Assembly: GCF_040686855.1 (NCBI RefSeq)
Contig: NZ_JBFBOG010000003.1
Span: 496,001-560,000, forward strand
Direction of reading: 5' to 3'
Origin: Leifsonia sp040686855
GTDB taxonomy: Bacteria; Actinomycetota; Actinomycetes; Actinomycetales; Microbacteriaceae
Length of the DNA stretch: 64,000 nt
Under the pieces are notes generated by a model. The model was not told the DNA's origin. It saw nothing but the letters and a program-made list of their open reading frames with translations, and made no database searches. Both the position numbers and the translations under genes were made by a program. Below, in pieces: positions 33,089 through 41,884 of the stretch; the first letter of the stretch is position 1, and each line of letters starts with the position of its first letter.

Positions 33089-34420
33089 ATGACCGATCTG
33101 CCGCGACGCCACCAGCGCGCCCGCGGACCGGAGGGCGTCCGGCACGGCCGCCTGCCCCGGCGGCGAGGAGCCGTGGCCGCCCTCAAGCTGCTCGCCGCGG
33201 TCGTGGTGGTGGTCTTCGTGAGCGTCGGGTCCGTCGCGGCGTACGCCGTGTGGGATGTGGCGCGGTCGATCAAGACCGGCGTCCACCTGCAGGCGGCGCC
33301 CGGCCAGTCGGCGATCCCGCAGGACATCCCGAACGTCTCGGCGATGCCGGGCGGCATCAATCTGCTCCTCGCCGGGACCGACAGCCGCAGCGACCTCGGC
33401 GGCATCTACAACAGCGCGGAGGAGCAGGACGCCAGCAGCGGCGCCGGCAACAACGACGTCACGATGCTGCTGCACATCGCCCAGGACCACAAGAGCATGA
33501 TGGTTGTCAGCTTCCCGCGCGACCTCATGGTGGCCATCCCGGACTGCCCGGATCCGAACGGCTCGGGGACGATCGACGGCACCTCGTACGCGCAGTTCAA
33601 CACCGCCCTGTCGCGGGGCGGCCTGAACTGCGTGGTGGCGACCGTGTCCAAGATGACCGGCCTGACCATCCCGTTCGCGGCGACCATCAACTTCAACGGC
33701 GTGAGCGCGATGTCGAACGCCGTCGGGGGCGTCACGGTCTGCCTCGCGAGCCCGGTCACCGACGACTACACGAACCCGCCGCTCGACCTGCCGGCCGGAG
33801 AGAACACGATCGTCGGGGATATGGCGCTCTCGTTCCTGCGCAGCCGCCACGGCGTCGGCGACGGCAGCGACCTCGGCCGCATCTCCAACCAGCAGGTGTT
33901 CCTGTCGGCGCTCGCGCGCAAGATCGTCAGCGGCGGGGTGCTGTCGAACCCCGTGCAGCTCTACTCTCTCGCGAAGGCGGCGGTGGACAACATCACGCCG
34001 TCGGAGAGCTTGACCAACCCGACCACCCTGGTGCAGATCGCCCTCGCGCTGAAGGACACCGGGCTCGACAACATGGTGTTCGTCCAGTACCCCGCGGTCA
34101 CCGATCCCGACAACCCGAACCGCGTCGTCCCCGACGACCAGGCCGCGAGCGCGCTCGACGAGGCGCTGGTGAACGACCAGCCGGTGAAGCTCACCGGGTC
34201 CACCGGCCGCGCGGCGGAGGACCCGACGGCCACGGCATCGCCCGGGCCCGACGCCGGCGCCGGCGGCGAGCCGTCCCCGGTGACGCCGACCACGCCGGCT
34301 GCCCCCGCGCCGGACGCCGGTGCGACGCCGGCTCCGACCGGCACGGGATCGGTCGACCTGCCGTCGACGATCACCGGCCAGACCGCCGCGCAGCAGACCT
34401 GCACCAAGGGCAACAACTAG
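33089..34420 (+). CDS. LytR-CpsA-Psr (LCP) family cell-wall glycopolymer ligase
   Basis: A 443-residue membrane-anchored enzyme that attaches wall polymers to peptidoglycan. It has a basic cytoplasmic N-terminus (residues 1-30), one transmembrane helix (about 31-53) and an extracellular LCP domain. The domain shows GINLLLAGTDSRSD, NDVTMLLHIAQDHKSMMVVS, SFPRDLMVAIPDC, and FLRSRHGVGDGSDLGRISNQ with the arginines that bind the polyprenyl phosphate. A Pro/Ala/Thr-rich tail follows the domain. It stands alone, so the polymer cannot be named. It converges on a small membrane gene, overlapping by four bases. Confidence 0.93.
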   Translation: MTDLPRRHQRARGPEGVRHGRLPRRRGAVAALKLLAAVVVVVFVSVGSVAAYAVWDVARSIKTGVHLQAAPGQSAIPQDIPNVSAMPGGINLLLAGTDSRSDLGGIYNSAEEQDASSGAGNNDVTMLLHIAQDHKSMMVVSFPRDLMVAIPDCPDPNGSGTIDGTSYAQFNTALSRGGLNCVVATVSKMTGLTIPFAATINFNGVSAMSNAVGGVTVCLASPVTDDYTNPPLDLPAGENTIVGDMALSFLRSRHGVGDGSDLGRISNQQVFLSALARKIVSGGVLSNPVQLYSLAKAAVDNITPSESLTNPTTLVQIALALKDTGLDNMVFVQYPAVTDPDNPNRVVPDDQAASALDEALVNDQPVKLTGSTGRAAEDPTATASPGPDAGAGGEPSPVTPTTPAAPAPDAGATPAPTGTGSVDLPSTITGQTAAQQTCTKGNN

Positions 34421-34623
34421 GGCTGAGGCGGCACGACGAGGAAGTGCCACCCGATCCACCACCAGAACAGCACGATGGTGAACCGCGCGGCACGGTCGGT
34501 CATGACGAGGTCGAGGACGGTGCTGAGCCGCGCCACCGTACGGGGCGCGATCCGCGCCTGGACAACGAGCGCCGCGAGCAGCAGGCCGCAGACGACGAAG
34601 CCGGCGGTCGTGACCTCCCTCAT
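34417..34623 (-). CDS. DUF6186-like small membrane protein
   Basis: A 68-residue protein with two hydrophobic segments and the motif FWWWIGWHFLV near the C-terminus, resembling short actinobacterial membrane proteins of the DUF6186 type. The start at 34623 overlaps the stop of the upstream membrane gene (ATGA) and has GGCGGAGA before it, so the pair is co-translated. Function unknown. The name rests on length and the Trp-rich C-terminal helix. Confidence 0.72.
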   Translation of the reverse strand: MREVTTAGFVVCGLLLAALVVQARIAPRTVARLSTVLDLVMTDRAARFTIVLFWWWIGWHFLVVPPQP

Positions 34624-35258
34624 GGTCTCCGCCCCCTCCGAACGAGCGCATAGCCGCCGAGCAGCCACAGGGCGACGAGGACACCGCGGGCCGGCTGCCA
34701 GGCCAGCACCGGGTCGAGCAGGTCCGAGAGCGCGGGGAAGTCCTGCTCGTGTCCCGGAAGGTCGCGGCCCAGGAAGAAGGCGGCGATCTCCCAGAGGCAT
34801 CCGGCGGCGATCACGGCCGACCACAGGATCGCCGCCCGGCGGAGCGCATGCGTCGCGGACAGCGGCGCGGCATCCACTGCGGGAGCGCGGCCCGCCCACA
34901 CCACCGGAAGGAGCACGACGCCCAGCCCCACGACGATCGCCGTGTCGGCGGGCCCGTAGAGCGGTGTGACCGCGACCGTCAGTGCAGCCACGGCGATGAG
35001 CACCCCTGCCACGATCCGCCGCGACAGGGTTTCGCGGTCCGTCCGGAGACGCAGCGGGATGCGCAGCCAGCCGAACTGGTCGAGCAGCAGCACCGCGGCG
35101 CCGAGCCCGTAGATCCAGGCGTCGACCGGCGCTCCGCGCACCACGTGGAAGACGGCGGTCACGACGAGCACGGCGACCCACGCCAGGCGCGTCAGCACGA
35201 GGACCCGAGCCGAAGGGGCCGCCCGCCCGGCCGGGAGGGTGCGTTCCCGCTCAGCCAT
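34620..35258 (-). CDS. Multi-pass membrane protein of unknown function
   Basis: A 212-residue protein with about six hydrophobic segments and an Arg-rich C-terminus. One short loop segment (GRDLPGHEQDFPALSDLLDP) is acidic. I do not recognise the family; there are no catalytic motifs. The ATG at 35258 is fixed by TAGAGT (35270-35265) ending exactly six bases upstream, suggesting a leaderless transcript. It is coupled to the DUF6186-like gene downstream. Divergent from an MFS transporter. Confidence 0.75.
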   Translation of the reverse strand: MAERERTLPAGRAAPSARVLVLTRLAWVAVLVVTAVFHVVRGAPVDAWIYGLGAAVLLLDQFGWLRIPLRLRTDRETLSRRIVAGVLIAVAALTVAVTPLYGPADTAIVVGLGVVLLPVVWAGRAPAVDAAPLSATHALRRAAILWSAVIAAGCLWEIAAFFLGRDLPGHEQDFPALSDLLDPVLAWQPARGVLVALWLLGGYALVRRGRRP

Positions 35259-35327
35259 GCGCGAACTCTACGCCGCACCATCCCGATCCGCTTGCCACAG
35301 CGGCGTGGAAGAACGTTGAATGAGCCC

Positions 35328-36725
35328 ATGGCCACAACGCGGATCGAACCGATGACGTCCCTTCAACTCCGGGTGCTCGTCATCGCGATCCTGTCGAGCT
35401 TCGTCGCCTTCCTGGACGGCGCCGTCATCAACGTGGCGCTCCCGGCGATCTCCAAGGAGCTGGGCGGTGGGCTGCAGTTGCAGCAGTGGGTGGTGGACGC
35501 GTACCTCGTCACCCTCGGGTCGCTCATCCTGATCGCGGGGTCGCTGTCCGACGTCTTCGGTCGCAAGCGGGTGCTGTACGCGGGGCTGATCGGGTTCGGC
35601 GTGACGTCGCTCCTGTGCGCCTTCGCGCCGAGCGGCGTCTTCCTGGTGCTCGCGCGGGCGCTGCAGGGTGTCGCGGGCGCCCTGCTGGTGCCCTCGTCGT
35701 TGGCGATCATCATCTCCCGCTTCGAGGGTCCGGCGCAGGCGAAGGCCATCGGGCGGTGGACGGCGTGGACCGGCATCGCGATGATCGCGGGTCCCGTGGT
35801 CGGCGGCCTGTTCGTCGACACGCTCGGCTGGCGGTGGGTGTTCGTGATCAACGTCGTCCCGATCGCCGTCACCCTGCTGCTCCTGAGGACGGTGCATGTT
35901 GCCGATCACGGCATGGGCGGCCGCGTCGACATCGCGGGGGCGATCCTTGGCTCGGTCGGCCTCGCGGGCACCGTCTTCGCCCTGATCGAGCAGGGGACCT
36001 TCGGCTGGGCGAGCCCGCGGGTCTGGATCCCGCTCGTCGTCGGCCTGCTCAGCCTGGCTGCGTTCTTCGTCGTGGAGACGCGGGTGAAGCAGCCGATGCT
36101 GCCGCTCGGGCTGTTCCGGGTCCACAACTTCTGGGTGGGCAACATCGCGACCTTCTTCGTCTACGGGGCGCTCTCGTTCGGCCCTCTGGTCGTCACGCTG
36201 TTCCTGCAGCAGGTCGCCGGGTTCTCCGCGATCGCGGCGGGCTTCGTGTTCATCCCGTCGACGCTGTGCATGCTGCTGCTCTCCGGCTTCTTCGGCGGGC
36301 TCGCCGGCCGGTACGGTCCGCGCCTCTTCATGGCGGTCGGTCCGGTCATCGCCGCCGGCGGCTTCCTCTGGCTGATGACCATGGGCACCGACGTGAACTA
36401 CTGGACGACCCTGCTGCCCGCGGTCCTGCTCTTCGGCGTCGGGCTCGCCATCACCGTCGCGCCGCTGACGAGCGCGATCCTCGGGGCGATCCATCCGGAG
36501 CAGGCGGGCATCGCGTCCGCGGTCAACAACGCCGTGTCGCGCATCGCGGGCCTGCTGGCGATCGCGGCGATCGGGATGATCGTCGGCGGCACGCTGAACG
36601 AGGCGGGTCTCCACCGCGCGATGCTGGCGGGCGCGCTGCTGCTGCTCGTCGGCGGGGTGGTGTCGGCGATCGGCATCCGGAACGGCGTGCCGGCGGCCGA
36701 GAAGGTTCAGACCGTCACGGACTGA
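35328..36725 (+). CDS. MFS transporter, DHA2-type drug:H+ antiporter
   Basis: A 465-residue efflux permease with about 12-14 helices. Visible DHA2/EmrB-type signatures are SSFVAFLDGAVINVALPAIS, GSLSDVFGRKRVLYAG (loop motif A) and WRWVFVINVVPIAVTL (motif C region). ATG 35328 lacks a ribosome site; a weak -10-like TTGAAT (35316-35321) ends six bases upstream, so it may be leaderless too. No regulator is adjacent except the unrelated divergent membrane gene. Its 3' end overlaps the convergent UbiA gene by 19 bases. Substrate unknown. Confidence 0.88.
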   Translation: MATTRIEPMTSLQLRVLVIAILSSFVAFLDGAVINVALPAISKELGGGLQLQQWVVDAYLVTLGSLILIAGSLSDVFGRKRVLYAGLIGFGVTSLLCAFAPSGVFLVLARALQGVAGALLVPSSLAIIISRFEGPAQAKAIGRWTAWTGIAMIAGPVVGGLFVDTLGWRWVFVINVVPIAVTLLLLRTVHVADHGMGGRVDIAGAILGSVGLAGTVFALIEQGTFGWASPRVWIPLVVGLLSLAAFFVVETRVKQPMLPLGLFRVHNFWVGNIATFFVYGALSFGPLVVTLFLQQVAGFSAIAAGFVFIPSTLCMLLLSGFFGGLAGRYGPRLFMAVGPVIAAGGFLWLMTMGTDVNYWTTLLPAVLLFGVGLAITVAPLTSAILGAIHPEQAGIASAVNNAVSRIAGLLAIAAIGMIVGGTLNEAGLHRAMLAGALLLLVGGVVSAIGIRNGVPAAEKVQTVTD

Positions 36726-37540
36726 CCGGCGAGCGCCAGCATCACCACGTCGACGATGGCGCAGGTCATGATGAGCTGCATCAGCAGGCGCGTGGGGCTC
36801 CGGCGCAGGAGGAGCACGACCCCCGTGAGCGCGGCCGCGAGCCCGATCACAAGTCCCACGAGCAGGACCGGCCGCACCGGGAGGCCAGGCCCGAACGTGA
36901 TCAAGAGGGTGGCGAGGGCGAGCGCGGAGAACGCGAGCAGCCCGCTCGGCCGGGCGCCGAGACGATGGGGGAGGCCGCGGATGCCGGTGCGCGCGTCGTC
37001 CTCGAGGTCGGGCAGCACGTTGGTGACGTGCGCGGCGACGCCCAGCAGAGCGCCCGCGGCGTAGACCCACCACTGCGGCCACGCCGGCTGCTCCTGGCCG
37101 AGGGTCGCGATGGCCGGGAGCAGGCCGAAGGCGACGGCGAACGGGACCCACGAGTACGCGGTCGACTTGAGGCCCAGGTTGTACGCCCAGCCGCTCGCGA
37201 TGGCGATCGCGTGCACCACCAGGGCGCCGATCCCGAGCGGAAGGGTGAGGGCCAGCGCGACGGCCAGCGCGACGAACGCGGCGGCGCGGACGGTCCCGAC
37301 GGAGACGTCGCCGCGGGCGGCGGGCTTGTCGGTGCGCTCCACGGCACGATCGCGGGCGGCATCCAGCCAGTCGTTGCTCCACCCGATCGAGAGCTGCCCG
37401 AACAGGATGGCGAGCGCGAGCAGCACGAGCCGGGCCGGCGGATAGCCGAGGCCGATCCCGAGGCCGACAGCGATCACCGTCACGACGACGGTGGGACCGG
37501 GATGGCTGGCGAGGAGGAGGGAGACCACCTTCTTCGCCAT
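36707..37540 (-). CDS. UbiA family prenyltransferase
   Basis: A 277-residue integral membrane protein with about eight helices. The first Asp-rich motif NDWLDAARDRAVERTDKPAA and the second DLEDDARTGIRGLPHRLG are those that bind the prenyl diphosphate through Mg. UbiA enzymes prenylate aromatic acceptors in quinone, heme or lipid pathways; the acceptor here cannot be read, and menA-type neighbours are absent. I move the start to ATG 37540 (MAKKVVSLLL), since TACGAT (37553-37548) ends seven bases upstream; an alternative ATG is three codons earlier. Confidence 0.88.
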   Translation of the reverse strand: MAKKVVSLLLASHPGPTVVVTVIAVGLGIGLGYPPARLVLLALAILFGQLSIGWSNDWLDAARDRAVERTDKPAARGDVSVGTVRAAAFVALAVALALTLPLGIGALVVHAIAIASGWAYNLGLKSTAYSWVPFAVAFGLLPAIATLGQEQPAWPQWWVYAAGALLGVAAHVTNVLPDLEDDARTGIRGLPHRLGARPSGLLAFSALALATLLITFGPGLPVRPVLLVGLVIGLAAALTGVVLLLRRSPTRLLMQLIMTCAIVDVVMLALAGQSVTV

Positions 37541-37560
37541 GGTGGTCATCGTAGCCCTCG

Positions 37561-37614
37561 GGTGCCTTGCAAGAGACTTGCGCGAATATGCAACCTCTTG
37601 CGTACACTATGGCC
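37561..37614 (+). promoter_or_regulatory. Promoter of the LacI gene with phased hexamer sites
   Basis: TTGCAA (37567), TTGCGC (37578), ATGCAA (37588) and TTGCGT (37598) start 11, 10 and 10 bases apart, on one face of the helix. TACACT (37603-37608) is the -10 and ends six bases before the ATG. This looks like an autoregulatory LacI operator array. Confidence 0.6.
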
Positions 37615-38628
37615 ATGTCGAAACGTCTCGCCGAGGTGGCGCGCAAGGTCGGTGTGAGCGAGGCCACCGTCAGCCGGGTGCTCAACGACAAGCCCGGCGT
37701 CTCGGACGCCACCCGCCAGGCGGTGCTCACCGCGCTCGATGTGCTCGGGTACGAGCGTCCCACCAAGCTCCGGGGCGAGCGGGCGCGGCTGGTCGGGCTC
37801 GTGCTGCCCGAGCTGCAGAATCCGATCTTCCCCGCCTTCGCCGAGATCATCGGCGGTGCGCTCGCGCAGAACGGGTACACGCCGGTGCTCTGCATGCAGA
37901 CCGCGGGCGGCATCTCCGAGGCCGACTACGTCGAGCTTCTGCTGCAGCAGCAGGTCTCCGGCGTCGTGTTCGTCGGCGGCGCGTACGCGCAGCAGGATGC
38001 CGACCACGCCCACTACGGCCGGCTGACCGACCTCAACCTGCCGACCGTGCTCGTCAATGCACCGGTGGACGACCTCCATTTCGCCACGGTCTCCTGCGAT
38101 GACACGGTCGCTACGGGCCAGGCGCTGACCCACCTGCGCTCCCTGGGGCACGAGCGGATCGGGCTGCTGCTCGGCCCCCGCGACCACGTCCCGTCGCAGC
38201 GGAAGCTCGCGGCCGCACGCCGCCTGGCCGAGGGATGGGGTGTCCCGTTCGACGAGTCGCTGGTGGTGCACTCCCTCTACTCGCTCGAGGCCGGGCAGGC
38301 GGCGGCGACCCGGCTGCTCGCCCAGGGCGTCACCGCCATCCTGTGCGCGTCCGATCCGATGGCGCTCGGTGCGATCCGGGCGGCGCGGCGGTCCGGTCTG
38401 TCGGTGCCCCGGGACGTCTCGATCGTCGGGTACGACGACTCGGCGCTGATGAACTCCACCGAGCCGCCGCTGACAACGATCCGCCAGCCGATCGAGCCGA
38501 TGGGGCGCACCGTGATCGAGCTGCTGCTGCGGCAGATCTCCAGCGATTCGGCGATCCGGGACGAGCTCTTCTTCGAGCCGGAGCTCGTCGTGCGGGGGTC
38601 CACGGGGCCCGCTCCGCATCCCGCTTGA
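37615..38628 (+). CDS. LacI family transcriptional regulator
   Basis: A 337-residue sugar-responsive repressor. The N-terminal LacI helix-turn-helix (MSKRLAEVARKVGVSEATVS, then RVLNDKPGVSDATRQAV) is followed by the periplasmic-binding-protein-like domain (residues 60-330, with LCASDPMALGAIRAARRSGL). ATG 37615 is favoured: a TACACT box ends six bases upstream, and the family starts with short MSKRL-type ends. It lies directly before the alpha-glucosidase and ABC sugar genes, and repeated TTGCGY hexamers occur in both its own promoter and theirs, so it probably controls both. Inducer likely an alpha-glucoside. Confidence 0.93.
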   Translation: MSKRLAEVARKVGVSEATVSRVLNDKPGVSDATRQAVLTALDVLGYERPTKLRGERARLVGLVLPELQNPIFPAFAEIIGGALAQNGYTPVLCMQTAGGISEADYVELLLQQQVSGVVFVGGAYAQQDADHAHYGRLTDLNLPTVLVNAPVDDLHFATVSCDDTVATGQALTHLRSLGHERIGLLLGPRDHVPSQRKLAAARRLAEGWGVPFDESLVVHSLYSLEAGQAAATRLLAQGVTAILCASDPMALGAIRAARRSGLSVPRDVSIVGYDDSALMNSTEPPLTTIRQPIEPMGRTVIELLLRQISSDSAIRDELFFEPELVVRGSTGPAPHPA

Positions 38629-38764
38629 CGCGCAAGCACGCGCAAAAGTACGCAAGCTGATTGCGTTTTGTTTAGTTCTTGCGTCATTCCGTCGCACTAG
38701 CTACATTTCGGTAGCGACGACGGCGCCGGACGGTCCGTCGTGACAGACGACCGAAAGGCTCAGC
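38629..38764 (+). promoter_or_regulatory. Operator and promoter region of the alpha-glucosidase operon
   Basis: The promoter is TTGCGT (38679-38684), a 17-base spacer and TACATT (38702-38707). Upstream, GCGCAA (38630), GCGCAA (38640) and ACGCAA (38650) repeat every 10 bases. ACGCAA-GCTGA-TTGCGT (38650-38666) is a perfect inverted repeat. The shared TTGCGY core in the -35 suggests LacI repression. Confidence 0.7.
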
Positions 38765-40462
38765 GTGGACCTCTCCCTGGTGGAAGCGCCCGTCTTCCCG
38801 ACGCCGCCCACAGGCGACCCCGAGTGGTGGCGCAGCGCGGTCATCTACCAGATCTATCCGCGCAGCTTCGCGGACGGGAACGGCGACGGCGTCGGCGACC
38901 TGGCGGGCGTCCGCGAGCACCTGCCGTACCTCGCCGACCTCGGCGTCGACGCGCTGTGGTTCACGCCCTGGTACGACTCGCCGCTGGCCGACGGCGGCTA
39001 CGACGTGGCCGACTACCGCCGCATCCATCCGGCCTTCGGCGACCTGCAGGAGGCGGAGGCGCTGATCCGCGAAGCGCTCGAGCTCGGCATCCGCACCATC
39101 ATCGACATCGTCCCGAACCACGTGTCGGAGCGGCACCGGTGGTTCCAGGAGGCACTGGCCGCCGGCCCGGGCGCGCCCGAGCGCGAGCGGTTCTGGTTCC
39201 GTCCGGGCACCGGGCCGGACGGCGACGGGATGCCGACCGGCTGGCGCTCGAACTTCTCCGGCGACACCTGGACGCGCACCACGAACCCCGACGGGACGCC
39301 CGGCGACTGGTACCTGCACCTGTTCAGCCCGCAGCAGCCCGACCTCAACTGGAACCACCCGGACGTGCGTCGAGAGCACGAGGACATCCTCCGGTTCTGG
39401 TTCGACCGCGGCGTCGCCGGCGTCCGCATCGACTCCGCGGCGCTGCTCGTGAAGGACCCGGCGCTGCCGGAGGTGCCCGAGCGCCCGGGAGCGGGGGAGC
39501 ACCCCACCCAGGACCGCGACGAGCTCCACGACATCTACCGCGGCTGGCGCGCCCTCGCCGACGGGTACCCTGGCACCCGCGTGCTCGTGGGCGAGATCTG
39601 GCTGCCGGAGATCGACCGCTTCGCGCTCTATCTGCGGCCCGACGAGCTGCACACCGCGTTCAACTTCGACTTCCTGGCCCGGCCGTGGGATGCACGGCAG
39701 CTGCGCGCATCCATCGACGAGACGCTGGCCGCCCACGCGCCGGTCAATGCACCGAGCACCTGGGTGCTGTCGAACCACGACGTCACGCGGGCGGTCACCC
39801 GGTACGGGCGCGAGGACTCGTCGTTCGCGTTCGCCACCAAGCGCAAGGGCACGCCTACGGACCTCGCGCTCGGTCGCCGCCGCGCGCGTGCCGCCGCGCT
39901 GCTCACCGCCGCGCTGCCCGGCTCCCTGTACATCTACCAGGGCGACGAGCTCGGCCTGCCCGAGGTCGAGGACCTGCCGGACGAGCTGCGCGAGGACCCG
40001 ATGCACGAGCGATCGGGCGGCGTCGATCCGGGTCGCGACGGCTGCCGCGTGCCGCTGCCCTGGCGCGGCACCGAGCCGCCCTTCGGCTTCAGCCCCGACG
40101 GCGCCGCGGGCTCCCCGTGGCTCCCGCAGCCGGCCGACTGGGCCGCTCTCACCGTCCAGGCGCAGCAGAGCGACCCCAGCTCGATGCTGTGGCTGTACCG
40201 CCAGGCGTTGCGCATCCGCCGCGCCGAGCCGGGCCTCGGGGATGGACCGCTCGCCTGGCTCGACGCTCCGGAGGGGGTGCTCGCGTTCGGGCGCGGCGCC
40301 GCCTTCGTGAGCGTCACCAACCTCTCCTCGGCCCCGGTCGCCCTGCCCGAGCACCAGGCCATCCTCCTCAGCAGCAGTCCGCTCGCCGGCGGCCTGCTGC
40401 CTCCCGACTCCACGGTCTGGCTGCGCGCCCAGCGCAGCGCCGCGGGGCACCTCACCACCTGA
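38765..40462 (+). CDS. GH13 alpha-glucosidase / oligo-1,6-glucosidase
   Basis: A 565-residue cytoplasmic glycoside hydrolase cleaving terminal alpha-glucosyl residues of short oligosaccharides. Signatures are WWRSAVIYQIYPRSFADGNG, DIVPNHVS, the nucleophile Asp223 in GVRIDSAA, the acid/base Glu277 in VGEIWLPE, and the third Asp339 in SNHDVTR. The TIM barrel is followed by a C-terminal beta domain. It starts with GTG at 38765, preceded by GAAAGG. The first gene of a maltose/isomaltose-type operon with ABC uptake genes. Trehalose or sucrose derivatives are possible alternatives as substrates. Confidence 0.92.
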   Translation: MDLSLVEAPVFPTPPTGDPEWWRSAVIYQIYPRSFADGNGDGVGDLAGVREHLPYLADLGVDALWFTPWYDSPLADGGYDVADYRRIHPAFGDLQEAEALIREALELGIRTIIDIVPNHVSERHRWFQEALAAGPGAPERERFWFRPGTGPDGDGMPTGWRSNFSGDTWTRTTNPDGTPGDWYLHLFSPQQPDLNWNHPDVRREHEDILRFWFDRGVAGVRIDSAALLVKDPALPEVPERPGAGEHPTQDRDELHDIYRGWRALADGYPGTRVLVGEIWLPEIDRFALYLRPDELHTAFNFDFLARPWDARQLRASIDETLAAHAPVNAPSTWVLSNHDVTRAVTRYGREDSSFAFATKRKGTPTDLALGRRRARAAALLTAALPGSLYIYQGDELGLPEVEDLPDELREDPMHERSGGVDPGRDGCRVPLPWRGTEPPFGFSPDGAAGSPWLPQPADWAALTVQAQQSDPSSMLWLYRQALRIRRAEPGLGDGPLAWLDAPEGVLAFGRGAAFVSVTNLSSAPVALPEHQAILLSSSPLAGGLLPPDSTVWLRAQRSAAGHLTT

Positions 40463-40507
40463 ATCGCACCATCCACGCACCGCATCACACTCGAAAGGGT
40501 CCAGACA

Positions 40508-41884
40508 ATGAAGTCACCACGCACCATCGCGGCCGTCGCCGCGGTCACGATCGCCGGGGCCGGCCTCCTCGCCGGATGCTCCTCCGCCGGCGGCGAGGCG
40601 AACGACGGCAAGGTCCACATCACCGTCGCCAGTCTCATCCCGGGCAGCGACAAGGCCGCCTTCAAGGCGTTCGACGACCGGGTGAAGGAGTTCGAGAAGG
40701 CGAACCCGAACATCGTCATCAAGTCCGAGGAGTACCAGTGGACGGGTCCCACGTTCGCGACGCAGCTCGCGGGCGGCACCCTCCCGGACGTCTTCAACGT
40801 GCCGTTCACCGACTCGCAGTCGCTGCTGCAGGCCGGCCAGCTCGCCGACATCACCGCCGAGGTGAACAAGCTGCCGTACGCGGACAAGTTCAACGAGAAG
40901 GTTCTCGCGGTGGCCAAGTCCGGTGACAAGATCTACGGCATCCCGTACGGCCCGTACGCCATGGGCCTCTCGTACAACCGCGAGATCTTCCAGAAGGCCG
41001 GTCTCGATCCGGACAAGCCGCCGACGACCTGGGACGAGGTCCGCCAGGACGCGAAGACCATCTCGGAGAAGGTGCCGGGCGTCGCCGGGTACATGCAGAT
41101 GACCCAGGGGAACACCGGCGGCTGGGAGCTCACCACCACGGTGTACTCGCGCGGCGGGCGGATGGAGACCACGGACGGTGGCAAGACCAAGGTCACCACG
41201 AACAACCCGGTGACCAAGGAGGCGCTGCAGTGGTTGCACGACCTCCGCTGGGAGGACAACTCGGTCGGCAGCAACTTCCTGCTCGACTGGAGCGGCATCA
41301 ACCAGGCGTTCGGCGCCGGCCAGATCGCCATGTACCCGTCCGGCTCCGACGTGCTGACCTCGCTCGTCCAGCAGAATGCGGTCGACCCGAAGAACTACGG
41401 GCTGACCATGCTGCCGATCGACTCCTCGAACAGCGACGCGGGCGTCCTCGGCGGCGGCAACGTCGCGGCGGTCAGCCCGAAGTCGTCGCAGGCGCAGAAG
41501 GACGCCGCCGTGAAGTGGATCGACTTCTACTACATGCAGAAGCTGCTGAGCCAGGAGCAGGCCGTCGCCGACGCGAAGGTGCTGGTGAAGTCGGGCCAGC
41601 CGGTCGGCGTCCCCACGCTCCCGGTGTTCGACAAGGCCACCTACGACCAGAACATGGAGTGGATCAAGGACGAGATCAACGTGCCGCAGGAGAACGTGGC
41701 CGGGTTCACCGACAAGATCTTCGACGCCAACCTCGTCCCTGAGCCGAACAAGCACACGCAGGAGCTGTACGGCGCGCTCGACTCGGTCGTCCAGGCGGTG
41801 CTGACGGACAAGAACGCGAACATCGACCAGCTGCTCACCAAGGTCGACGGCGACATCCAGAAGCTCGTCGACGCCGACAAGTGA
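40508..41884 (+). CDS. ABC transporter sugar-binding lipoprotein
   Basis: A 458-residue extracellular solute-binding protein (family 1, MalE/UgpB-like). The signal peptide ends in the lipobox LLAGC with the modified Cys at 24, so it is anchored to the outer face of the membrane. The mature part has a typical bi-lobed pattern (FNVPFTDSQSLLQAGQLADI, FGAGQIAMYPSGSDVLTSL). The ATG follows GAAAGGG, 45 bases after the glucosidase. It passes sugar to the two permeases downstream. Substrate inferred as an alpha-glucoside from the operon. Confidence 0.93.
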   Translation: MKSPRTIAAVAAVTIAGAGLLAGCSSAGGEANDGKVHITVASLIPGSDKAAFKAFDDRVKEFEKANPNIVIKSEEYQWTGPTFATQLAGGTLPDVFNVPFTDSQSLLQAGQLADITAEVNKLPYADKFNEKVLAVAKSGDKIYGIPYGPYAMGLSYNREIFQKAGLDPDKPPTTWDEVRQDAKTISEKVPGVAGYMQMTQGNTGGWELTTTVYSRGGRMETTDGGKTKVTTNNPVTKEALQWLHDLRWEDNSVGSNFLLDWSGINQAFGAGQIAMYPSGSDVLTSLVQQNAVDPKNYGLTMLPIDSSNSDAGVLGGGNVAAVSPKSSQAQKDAAVKWIDFYYMQKLLSQEQAVADAKVLVKSGQPVGVPTLPVFDKATYDQNMEWIKDEINVPQENVAGFTDKIFDANLVPEPNKHTQELYGALDSVVQAVLTDKNANIDQLLTKVDGDIQKLVDADK

